Shown: positions 1 to 6,133 of the stretch, in pieces
Layout of the letters: every line of letters starts with the position of its first letter
How positions within the stretch are numbered: the stretch's first letter is position 1
Source of the DNA: JAEZKC01 sp046538945
Lineage (GTDB): Bacteria; Fibrobacterota; Chitinivibrionia; Chitinivibrionales; Chitinispirillaceae
DNA: 6,225 nucleotides
Reading direction: 5' to 3'
Assembly: GCA_046538945.1 (NCBI GenBank)
Contig: JBKHHW010000182.1
Span: 1 to 6,225, forward strand
Notes under the pieces: model-generated
The model's input: the letters and a program-made list of their open reading frames with translations, nothing else
Database searches by the model: none
Told to the model about the DNA's origin: nothing
Program-made: the position numbers and the translations under genes

Positions 1-255
1 CAAAAGATACGTATATTGTCACAGTTCGGAATAAAGAAAGCCATCAGATTTAGCGAACCATTGTTGATAAAAGACCCATACGTTTCACAATATTTGTTGC
101 GGATATCTAAGCACAAATTGTCAAAAAGGTGGCAAAGTAAATACACATACCGGAAGGGTGGAGAAGAGAATAGGCCAGTATGGCAGTTAACAGTAGCGGT
201 ATGTTTGCCGTATCGGTGAATTCATCGAAAAAAGGCCCGCTACAGTGCCCCGGCT
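1..255. other. AT-richer region downstream of purU with an edge-open frame
   Basis: No gene can be supported here. On the plus strand, frame 1 is open from the left edge through 73 codons to a TGA at 217-219. Its translation is rich in Lys and Arg (for example SKHKLSKRWQSK) and resembles no family I recognise. It could be the tail of a gene converging on purU, or a chance open frame; the only internal starts near its beginning are TTG codons such as the one at 16, without a ribosome binding site. Minus-strand ATGs here give only peptides of about 9 to 13 codons. An imperfect palindrome around TGAATTCA (214-227) has no evident role. No tRNA or clear repeat was seen. Confidence 0.35.
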
Positions 256-257
256 TC
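228..257 (-). terminator. Weak candidate terminator after purU
   Basis: Immediately after the purU stop, on the minus strand, AAGCC (252-256) can pair with GGCCTT with one bulged C, followed by a run of six T (complement of 228-233). The stem is short and imperfect and the loop long, so this is a poor intrinsic terminator. The T-run placement just behind a convincing last gene is the main argument for it. Confidence 0.22.
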
Positions 258-1104
258 AGGAAAAAACAATAGTTTTGTTTTGAAAACGGATAATCCTGTG
301 TTCAGAATACAGCCCGATCGCATTCGCCAAAGCCAGCTTTTCCAGATTCTTTCCCTTTTTCTTCATCATTTTTTCATCATCCCGATGAGAAACCCTCTCC
401 ACGACCTGCTCGATGATGGGTCCCTCGTCAAGATCCGCGGTCACAAAATGGGCAGTGGCCCCGATAACCTTCACTCCGCGGTTGTAGGCCTGACGGTAAG
501 GATTGGCGCCTTTAAAAGAGGGAAGAAAGCTGTGATGTATGTTGATGATATCTTTTTTGTATTCGCTTAAGAGAAAGGGTGAGAGAATCTGCATATACCG
601 CGCCAATACCAGAAAATCTGATGTATCCTTCGCAATTCTGAGAATTTCCTTCTCCTGCTCCCGCTTATCATCACCTACGGGCACATGGTGAAAAGGTATC
701 CCGAACTGCTCAACGAGCCCTCCTACATCAGGATGGTTACTGATGACAAAGGGTATGTTCACCCTCAACTCCCCGCTCCTCCAACGGTATATCAGATCAA
801 ACAGACAGTGATCCTGGCGAGAGACCAGTATTCCCATATTCATCACTGTACTGGCGTAATGAATCTGCCACTTTGCATTTATCTGCGAAGCAATCACCCC
901 GAAATCCGATCCGATCGCCTCACGGCTTACCTTTTCCGGATCAAAAAGAAACTCCACTCTCATGAAAAACGTGGGGCTTTCAGTCCCGAAAGAGTGCTGG
1001 TCAGATTGAATGATATTAACATCGTGCCGGAAAAGAAAACTGGATATTTTGGCAACTATTCCCTTTGTATCGGGACATCTAATAAGTAGTGTCGCTGTTT
1101 CCAT
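256..1104 (-). CDS. purU: Formyltetrahydrofolate deformylase
   Basis: Hydrolyses 10-formyl-THF to THF and formate in the cytoplasm, balancing one-carbon pools and, in E. coli, supplying formate to PurT in purine synthesis. Of 282 residues from the ATG at 1104, about 1-80 form an ACT domain (LLIRCPDTKGIVAKISSFL, then VNIIQSDQHS and FFMRVEF), the likely effector-binding part; methionine and glycine regulate the E. coli enzyme. Residues about 85-265 are the formyltransferase-like catalytic domain, with the family triad N188 and H190 (INIHHSFLPSF) and D226 (DLDEGPII). The C-terminus (ERVSHRDD, NLEKLALANAI, NKTIVF) is typical, and its length is close to the 280-residue E. coli protein. The frame extends to a TTG at 1119, five codons upstream. 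I prefer the ATG because the ACT strand begins right after it, though its Shine-Dalgarno (GAGAA, very close) is weak. It lies 43 bases after the BatA-like stop, the loosest junction in the cluster, so it may have its own promoter. Confidence 0.96.
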   Translation of the reverse strand: METATLLIRCPDTKGIVAKISSFLFRHDVNIIQSDQHSFGTESPTFFMRVEFLFDPEKVSREAIGSDFGVIASQINAKWQIHYASTVMNMGILVSRQDHCLFDLIYRWRSGELRVNIPFVISNHPDVGGLVEQFGIPFHHVPVGDDKREQEKEILRIAKDTSDFLVLARYMQILSPFLLSEYKKDIINIHHSFLPSFKGANPYRQAYNRGVKVIGATAHFVTADLDEGPIIEQVVERVSHRDDEKMMKKKGKNLEKLALANAIGLYSEHRIIRFQNKTIVFS

Positions 1105-1147
1105 CTGTTCTCGAACCAATCGAATGAAATATGAATTGAAACGCAGA

Positions 1148-3115
1148 TTACCTTTTCAAAGTTTCTCCAGCCTTTTTTCCGGAACCGACATGCCAGAAAA
1201 GTACCTCCGAGCAGGTAAACAATCCCAAAAGAATCCAAAGTACATAGGACCAGACGTTGTTGGCCAGATCTCTGATCTGTTCCAGAAACTTTGAGGCTTT
1301 AAAATAATAAATGTTTTCAGGGTAATCCTCAGAGGGCGGAACAAACAGCATCTCACTTTCGGATGGATGCCAGGTTACTGCCAATTCAAAAGATTCTCCC
1401 CCGGCAGGAACAAGTTTATAGAGACCGGGCTTGTCGACAGAAACGAAAGGCTGAGTCGACCAGGTGGAGACCAGCTTTTCGTTTTCATCGTAAAGAGCGG
1501 CATCCTGCTCTCTACCGTAGAAAGGATTATGTTTGGAATAGCCGGCATACCAGATCTCCTTGAGACTTCTTTCTTTAAGAAGTGCCTGCTGAGCGAGCCT
1601 GTCGACAAGCGGAAGGTAAAAACCAGTTTCGCACAGATTATTTGCGGATGTCACACCCAGAGGACTGGAAAGAACTATCCATCTGCCGCTTTCCACCGTA
1701 AGCTGCGATGCAAGAACTCCTCTGTTTTCAAGACCGACCAGCACATTCCCCGCCAAAGGATTCAAATACCTGTATATCCGGGCATTCTGCGATCTGACAC
1801 CGGGAAAACCCTGCCAGAGCTCCGACACCGTATCAGTCAAAACGGGGTGAACACCTTTCTCAAGCTCCTTTATAGACATTGAACCTGCAATCCGTTTCCT
1901 GAGAAGTCCTGAAACAAAATCATGCTCAGCATCCGGATCCAGACAAAGCACGATACCTTTTTCTGCTACTCCACTTCCACTCAGAAACGACTCCAGCATC
2001 CGTGAATGGCCGCCGAAACCGTTTACTATTACAAGATCGGCACTGTTGAGATCATCATAGGTAAGTTCCCCACCCTCTTTTAGCTCTATCGGCTCCCAGC
2101 TTCCCGGGGACACTTTCAATGCCGCGGCGATCACCTTGTTCTGTTCGCGACTCCCCACAATCAGAACGGAACGGCTCCGCTCTACCCGGGGAGAGAAATG
2201 ATCAGTGTTGTCGAATGCAAGCGGATCATCCAGCTCGAGCCCGATCTTTCCTGAAGATCCCGAGACTTCCGTGGGCACGCTCAACACAACTCTCGCCGAA
2301 TCATCCTCCTTCACATCCACCCGAACCTGTCCCGCCCGCAGGGAGGAAAAAAGCGCGGCCACTCTCGCCGAATCGACCCCCCTACCCCTGGCGTGAACTT
2401 CAGCGGCAATCTTTGACCCTCCGCCGGGTTGCCCAACCACCTTTACAGAATGATTCCAGGCCTTATCCGGAGAAACCGAAACACATACCACCGTCTTTCC
2501 AAGCGAAACGATCTTTTCCGAAAGAGAATCAAGTACATCAGCCGTACTCTTCTGGAAATCACTCACCAGCACCAGCGATGACTTCTCACTCTTCTCCTCA
2601 TACAAGTATGTTTCCACGGCTCTTTTGAGATCCACGGGACCAAAGCGAGTTTCAAGGTCAGCCTCTTCTCCCCGGCTAATCTGAATAAAATGACCATTTG
2701 AATGATGATAATTGAAGTGTTTCACCGATGAAGGCAGTGTGGCGACGAAGGAATCCAACACGGCACCCGCATTCTCGATCAGCGTCTTTCCATTTTCCAC
2801 ATATTCCATGCTTACCGTAGGATCCACCCAGGTGTATACAACCGACCGGGGATCCTGCAGTTTAACAAGAGGGTTTTCCCTGTTGTATAATCCTGCAAAA
2901 ATAAGAATGAGTGTTGATATCAGAAGCAGACGGGTGAGAAGCAGAAGGATTCGGCGGATGTTTTTTGCCCGCGAAGCGCTTTGAGCGGACGCTGAAAAGA
3001 AGCGAAGTGTGGATATATCAAGCCGTTTGACACTTCTCTGCCTGAAAAGATGAATGAAGAGCACCGCCCCCAGAATCAGGGCTGCCCAGAGGTAAGCCGG
3101 CTCAAAGAAAGACAA
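1148..3115 (-). CDS. BatA-like membrane-anchored protein with degenerate vWA domain
   Basis: A 655-residue protein counted from TTG at 3115. Residues 1-80 match the BatA N-terminal region: FFEPAYLW then a hydrophobic helix ending in IHLFRQR (about 8-25), a stretch resembling the usual 'v.fstlrFl' segment, and a second helix (about 55-77). A vWA-like domain follows (about 92-215) with a MIDAS-like DPTVS (98-102) and LVLVSDFQ (181-188). Next come a beta-rich segment with the family-like DDPLAFDNTDHF (296-307), a Rossmann or amidotransferase-like region (about 314-510; SVLIVGS, ADLVIVNGFG, WIVLSSPLG), and a beta region with PGLYKLV and LAVTWHPSESEM (about 555-590). A third helix lies at about 622-643 before a basic tail. 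Most of the protein is probably periplasmic or exoplasmic between helices 2 and 3 (inference). It is likely a partner of the DUF58 protein. No ATG is possible near the 5' end; CTG at 3124 (658 residues) is an alternative start with better ribosome-binding-site spacing. Exact function unknown. Confidence 0.87.
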   Translation of the reverse strand: MSFFEPAYLWAALILGAVLFIHLFRQRSVKRLDISTLRFFSASAQSASRAKNIRRILLLLTRLLLISTLILIFAGLYNRENPLVKLQDPRSVVYTWVDPTVSMEYVENGKTLIENAGAVLDSFVATLPSSVKHFNYHHSNGHFIQISRGEEADLETRFGPVDLKRAVETYLYEEKSEKSSLVLVSDFQKSTADVLDSLSEKIVSLGKTVVCVSVSPDKAWNHSVKVVGQPGGGSKIAAEVHARGRGVDSARVAALFSSLRAGQVRVDVKEDDSARVVLSVPTEVSGSSGKIGLELDDPLAFDNTDHFSPRVERSRSVLIVGSREQNKVIAAALKVSPGSWEPIELKEGGELTYDDLNSADLVIVNGFGGHSRMLESFLSGSGVAEKGIVLCLDPDAEHDFVSGLLRKRIAGSMSIKELEKGVHPVLTDTVSELWQGFPGVRSQNARIYRYLNPLAGNVLVGLENRGVLASQLTVESGRWIVLSSPLGVTSANNLCETGFYLPLVDRLAQQALLKERSLKEIWYAGYSKHNPFYGREQDAALYDENEKLVSTWSTQPFVSVDKPGLYKLVPAGGESFELAVTWHPSESEMLFVPPSEDYPENIYYFKASKFLEQIRDLANNVWSYVLWILLGLFTCSEVLFWHVGSGKKAGETLKR

Positions 3116-3139
3116 TCCGTTCAGAGAAGCCGCCTCCTT
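3116..3139 (-). promoter_or_regulatory. Shine-Dalgarno and non-ATG start region of the BatA-like gene
   Basis: A strong AAGGAGG (3133-3139 on the minus strand) lies inside the last codons of the DUF58 gene. In the BatA-like frame two start codons follow: CTG at 3124-3122, 8 bases away and overlapping the DUF58 stop as CTGA, and TTG at 3115-3113, 17 bases away. Spacing favours CTG. Family-typical N-termini (M-S-F-x-x-P) and the higher general frequency of TTG starts favour TTG. Either way the two genes are translationally linked, because the ribosome ending DUF58 covers this site. Confidence 0.7.
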
Positions 3140-4011
3140 TTCTCCATAACACGCATGAGCGCTTTGTGAAAAGGTTCTGCAGTCGTGACTACCTCGAAAT
3201 CGACTTTCAGCTCCCGCGCCGCCGCTTCAAGTCTGCCGTGATGCTCCGAAAGCCCCCGGTTGAAGTACTCCGCAGCGGTTTCAGGATCAAGCATCACTTC
3301 CCGACCGGTTTCAAGATCCCTCATTTTATACACAGATTTACCGTCGAAATTGAGTTCGAAAGGATCGGCGATACACACCACCATCGTGTCCTGACGCTTG
3401 AACCGCAGATGCTTCAGTCCCATTATGATCTGTTCAGTATCATCGAACAGATCCGACAATATGATGCTCATCCCCCGCTTGTTCAGCATGGAAGCCACAT
3501 GGTTTATCACCTCGCCGCAGCGGGTCTGAGTCTCCGGTTTTGCCCCCTCCAGCACTGTAAGAATATTTTTAAGCTGCACGTTTGTCGACTTGGGCGGCAA
3601 ATAGGTTCTGACCTTCTCGTCAAACGCCGCAAGTCCCACCGCATCCTTCTGACGGACAAGAATCCAGGCAAACGATGCCGCAAGCGTCCGCGCGTAATCA
3701 AACTTGCTCATCGGCCCCGTGCCGAAAGCCATTGAAGCGCTTTTATCCAGGAATATGTGAGCGGAAAGATTGGTTTCATCCTCGAAAAGCCGCACCACAC
3801 TCTTATCCGACTTTGCAAACTTGCGCCAGTCTATTTTACTGGCCGGCTCCCCCTGAAGATACGGACGGTACTCAAGAAATTCAGAAGAGAATCCATGAAA
3901 AGGACTCTTGTGAAGGCCCGCAATAGTCCCTTCCACTATCATTTTGGCACGCAGCTGCAGATTACGGACAGGCGCGAGCTGCTCGGGGTTCAGTACGGCG
4001 AATGAGTTCAT
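3121..4011 (-). CDS. DUF58 domain protein with intact MIDAS motif
   Basis: A 296-residue soluble protein with no membrane segment or signal peptide. The DUF58 signature is clear at residues 34-83: HKSPFHGFSSEFLEYRPY, the GEPASKIDWR stretch, and VRLFEDETNL. A von Willebrand A-like fold follows, with the metal-ion-dependent adhesion site DKSAS (D89, S91, S93) after a hydrophobic strand, T143 as a candidate second-loop ligand, and SDLFDD (186-191) at the end of a later strand. DUF58 proteins are typically encoded with a MoxR AAA+ ATPase and BatA-like vWA membrane proteins, and are thought to act with them in metal-dependent assembly or chaperone functions; the biochemical role is not settled. 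The next gene is exactly such a membrane partner, but moxR is not in the window. The ATG at 4011 has a good Shine-Dalgarno (AGAGGT, 8 bases upstream), and the gene starts 15 bases after hflX. Its last codons (K-R-R-R) also encode the ribosome binding site of the next gene. Confidence 0.93.
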   Translation of the reverse strand: MNSFAVLNPEQLAPVRNLQLRAKMIVEGTIAGLHKSPFHGFSSEFLEYRPYLQGEPASKIDWRKFAKSDKSVVRLFEDETNLSAHIFLDKSASMAFGTGPMSKFDYARTLAASFAWILVRQKDAVGLAAFDEKVRTYLPPKSTNVQLKNILTVLEGAKPETQTRCGEVINHVASMLNKRGMSIILSDLFDDTEQIIMGLKHLRFKRQDTMVVCIADPFELNFDGKSVYKMRDLETGREVMLDPETAAEYFNRGLSEHHGRLEAAARELKVDFEVVTTAEPFHKALMRVMEKRRRLL

Positions 4012-4025
4012 TCCCGTAAACCTCT
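4012..4025 (-). promoter_or_regulatory. Ribosome binding site of the DUF58 gene
   Basis: AGAGGT at 4020-4025 (minus strand) sits 8 bases before the ATG at 4011, between the hflX TAG and the DUF58 start. It fixes the DUF58 start and leaves no room for a promoter in the 15-base gap. Confidence 0.65.
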
Positions 4026-4026
4026 G

Positions 4027-5199
4027 CTAAACCACATGACGTTCTCTCTCCCGAAGGTAACCCTTTGTCTTCTGCTGGATGATGCTTTCGGCGCGCCTGC
4101 GCTGATCCTGGTCCACTACCACTTCAGCAATCTGCTTTCTCAACTCCGCCATATCTTCCTTATTAAAGGATGATACAAAAAGGGAATCGGGATACGCAAT
4201 CTGAAGTTTTTTGCGGATGAAAGGATCGTCAACCAGATCGACTTTATTAAACACGATCATCTTCTCCACATCCTGAGCCCCAAGTTCCGCAAGCACGGCG
4301 TTCACGGTCTCGAGCTGCTGATCTACCCACTCACTCGATGCATCCAAAACCAGAATAAGCAGATCCGATTCCGCCGCCACACTCAGCGTACTGCGGAATG
4401 AAGCCACCAGATCGTGAGGCAACTTGCGCAAAAATCCAACGGTATCTGAAATGACAACAGTGCCCGCTCCCGGGATGTAGGCGCGCCTGGTCGCGGTGTC
4501 AAGAGTGGCAAAAAGCTTGTTCTCAACCAGCACATCCGAACCGCACAGAGAATTCAGCAGAGATGACTTTCCCACATTCGTGTACCCCACCAGTGATGCC
4601 TTGAAAACGCCCCGTCTTCCCTTGCGCTGAACCATACGATTCTTCTCTATCTTGTGAAGACGATTCTTGAGATCACCGATCTTTTTCTTCACAAGCCGCC
4701 TGTCCACCTCGAGCTGCTTTTCACCGGGACCTCTGGTTCCGATTCCGCCGACCTGCTGTGAAAAGTGGGTCCAGGCGTGAGTGAGCCGGGGATAAAGACT
4801 CCGCATCTGCGCAAGCTCAACCTGCACCTTCGCCTCCACCGTCCTGGCATGAAGCGCGAATATGTCCAGAATGAGCTGGGCACGGTCAAGAACCTTGCCC
4901 TCTATGATTTTCTCGATGTTGCGCACCTGACCAGGTGAAAGCTGTGCATCAATGACCAGAGTCTTTACATTCTGAGCTCTCATTGCAGAACGGATTTCGT
5001 AAAGCTTTCCTTCACCCAGATAAGTGGATGCCACCGGGCTTTCCCGCTTCTGGATAAAAGTCTGGGCCACCTCCGCATCGGCTGTCCGACACAGCATGGC
5101 CATCTCCTGCATATCCTCCTCGAACAACCCGGGGTTGTCATCGGAAGTCAGCAGTCCGGCAATTATCACGTTTTCGAGATTCTTTTTATTGGTAATCAT
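4027..5199 (-). CDS. hflX: GTPase HflX, ribosome-splitting factor
   Basis: HflX is a TRAFAC-class GTPase that binds the large ribosomal subunit and, in studied bacteria, dissociates stalled ribosomes during heat or antibiotic stress. The 390-residue protein shows the family layout. The N-terminal HflX domain (about 8-165) includes KRESP (51-55), YLGEGK (60-65), a LSPGQ/DRAQLILDIF region and the glycine-rich GGIGTRGPGE (151-160). A basic helical linker follows (about 166-197), then the G domain (about 200-365): G1 GYTNVGKS (205-212), FATLDTATR (230-238, the switch I region), G3 DTVGF (252-256), G4 NKVD (318-321) and G5 SSF (343-345). F256 replaces the usual catalytic glutamine, as in other HAS-GTPases. 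Only about 25 residues follow the G domain, so the C-terminal extension of the 426-residue E. coli protein is nearly absent. The ATG at 5199 fits family length, but its upstream bases (TAATATAAGTAT) carry no clear Shine-Dalgarno. It sits 22 bases after map and 15 before the DUF58 gene. Confidence 0.97.
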   Translation of the reverse strand: MITNKKNLENVIIAGLLTSDDNPGLFEEDMQEMAMLCRTADAEVAQTFIQKRESPVASTYLGEGKLYEIRSAMRAQNVKTLVIDAQLSPGQVRNIEKIIEGKVLDRAQLILDIFALHARTVEAKVQVELAQMRSLYPRLTHAWTHFSQQVGGIGTRGPGEKQLEVDRRLVKKKIGDLKNRLHKIEKNRMVQRKGRRGVFKASLVGYTNVGKSSLLNSLCGSDVLVENKLFATLDTATRRAYIPGAGTVVISDTVGFLRKLPHDLVASFRSTLSVAAESDLLILVLDASSEWVDQQLETVNAVLAELGAQDVEKMIVFNKVDLVDDPFIRKKLQIAYPDSLFVSSFNKEDMAELRKQIAEVVVDQDQRRRAESIIQQKTKGYLRERERHVV

Positions 5200-5221
5200 A
5201 TACTTATATTACGATTTAAGC

Positions 5222-6133
5222 CTATTTATAGTCTTTCCCTGCCGCACGAAGCCGCACGCCAGCCTCCCTCTGGGAAGGTGTGAGCGTGAGGATATCCGCT
5301 CCGGTTTCGGTAACCAGAACAGTATGTTCAAACTGTGCCGAAAGCGACTTGTCCTTAGTGGTCACAGTCCAGCCATCCTTGCGGCTGGTTATTACCTCGT
5401 AGCCCCCCAGGTTTATCATGGGTTCAACGGTGAAGGTCATCCCGGGCAAAAGAACCGTATCCTCGCAGTCAGGATCGACATGATGATAAATAGTAAAATA
5501 CTCGTGAAACCGCTTCCCTATCCCATGCCCCGTATACTGCCTCACCACGGAACAGCCCTGTTTTTTGACATAAGGCTCGATCGCCTCCCCGATGGCGCAG
5601 AGCGAATTTCCGGGCTTCACCGCATCGATTCCCAAAATCAGTGCCCGTGCGGTGACCTCAACCAGATGACGCGCCTCCTCTGAAACCTCGCCCACCATAA
5701 ACGTTTCGGATGAATCCCCGTAGAAGCCATCCACAATCGAAGTGAGATCGACATTCACTATGTCCCCCTCCTCCAGCTTTTCATCCGGGGAGGGGATTCC
5801 ATGACAGACCACGTTATTGCGGGATACGCAGCAGGATTTGGGATACCCTCTGTAGCCGAGAGTGGCGCATTTATGACCATGCCGGACGGTGTACTCATGC
5901 ACCAGACGGTCGATCTCCTCAGTGGTGATACCGGCTTTGATGAAGGGGCGGATGTAATCGAGGACCTCTCCGTTAAACGCCCCAGCGCGGCGCATTCCCG
6001 CGATCTCTTCGGGGGTTTTGACTCCCTTTGCTCTGGGTTCAACCGGTTTTCGATTCTCCTGATCGGAAAAAAGATGACACTTCTTGTATTTCTTCCCACT
6101 ACCACACCAGCAAGGATCATTGCGCTCAATCAT
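5222..6133 (-). CDS. map: Type I methionine aminopeptidase with N-terminal SEC-C motif
   Basis: Cytoplasmic metalloprotease that removes the initiator methionine from nascent proteins after deformylation. In the 303-residue protein from the ATG at 6133, all five metal ligands of the pita-bread fold are visible: D129 and D140 (VNVDLTSIVDGFYGD), H203 (TGHGIG), E237 (TFTVEPM) and E269 (AQFEHT). The substrate-contacting His of VCHGIP (H111) is also present. Residues 3-20 form a SEC-C zinc-binding motif (NDPCWCGSGKKYKKCH, ligands C8, C10, C19, H20), as in chlamydial and some clostridial MetAPs and at the SecA C-terminus; it may help dock the enzyme on ribosomes or partners (inference). The frame stays open to a TTG at 6157 (8 more residues). 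I prefer the ATG because the SEC-C motif follows at once, an AAAGGA lies 14 bases upstream (long spacing), and the TTG has no Shine-Dalgarno. The first gene of the unit; hflX follows after 22 bases. Family assignment is very secure. Confidence 0.96.
   Translation of the reverse strand: MIERNDPCWCGSGKKYKKCHLFSDQENRKPVEPRAKGVKTPEEIAGMRRAGAFNGEVLDYIRPFIKAGITTEEIDRLVHEYTVRHGHKCATLGYRGYPKSCCVSRNNVVCHGIPSPDEKLEEGDIVNVDLTSIVDGFYGDSSETFMVGEVSEEARHLVEVTARALILGIDAVKPGNSLCAIGEAIEPYVKKQGCSVVRQYTGHGIGKRFHEYFTIYHHVDPDCEDTVLLPGMTFTVEPMINLGGYEVITSRKDGWTVTTKDKSLSAQFEHTVLVTETGADILTLTPSQREAGVRLRAAGKDYK

Larger units (their letters stand above)
256..6133 (-). other. Probable operon map-hflX-DUF58-BatA-like-purU
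   Basis: Five genes on one strand with junctions of 22, 15, 5 (or a CTGA overlap) and 43 bases. None of the junctions contains a recognisable hairpin with a T-run. The map-hflX, hflX-DUF58 and DUF58-BatA-like gaps are too small for ordinary promoters, although promoters inside upstream coding sequence cannot be excluded. purU is the most likely member to be transcribed separately. Operon membership is inferred from spacing only. Confidence 0.6.

Noticed and set aside
120..135. Perfect TTGACA on the minus strand as a -35 box
   Set aside because: No acceptable -10 lies 15 to 19 bases downstream and no gene follows before the window edge.
262..285. AAAAC / GTTTT inverted repeat followed by a T-rich run on the plus strand
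   Set aside because: Only A-T pairs apart from one G-C, and it lies within the conserved purU C-terminal codons (NKTIVF), which explain the sequence.
1105..1147. Search for a terminator or promoter between the BatA-like gene and purU
   Set aside because: No hairpin with a T-run and no convincing -35/-10 pair was seen in these 43 bases.
1367..1882. 171-codon plus-strand open frame
   Set aside because: Antisense shadow of the BatA-like gene, with no family resemblance.
2119..2628. 169-codon plus-strand open frame rich in Pro and Ser
   Set aside because: Antisense to the BatA-like gene. The Pro/Ser/Arg bias is what the reverse complement of this coding sequence gives, not evidence for a gene.
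3166..3735. 189-codon plus-strand open frame within DUF58
   Set aside because: Antisense shadow of a gene with a clear DUF58 signature; His/Arg-rich product with no recognisable domain.
5024..5683. 219-codon plus-strand open frame opposite the hflX 5' end and map 3' end
   Set aside because: It lies antisense to two genes with complete family motifs and spans their junction; its translation resembles no family and has no ribosome binding site.
5758..6129. 123-codon minus-strand open frame in a different frame from map
   Set aside because: Fully inside map, which has all catalytic ligands in its own frame.
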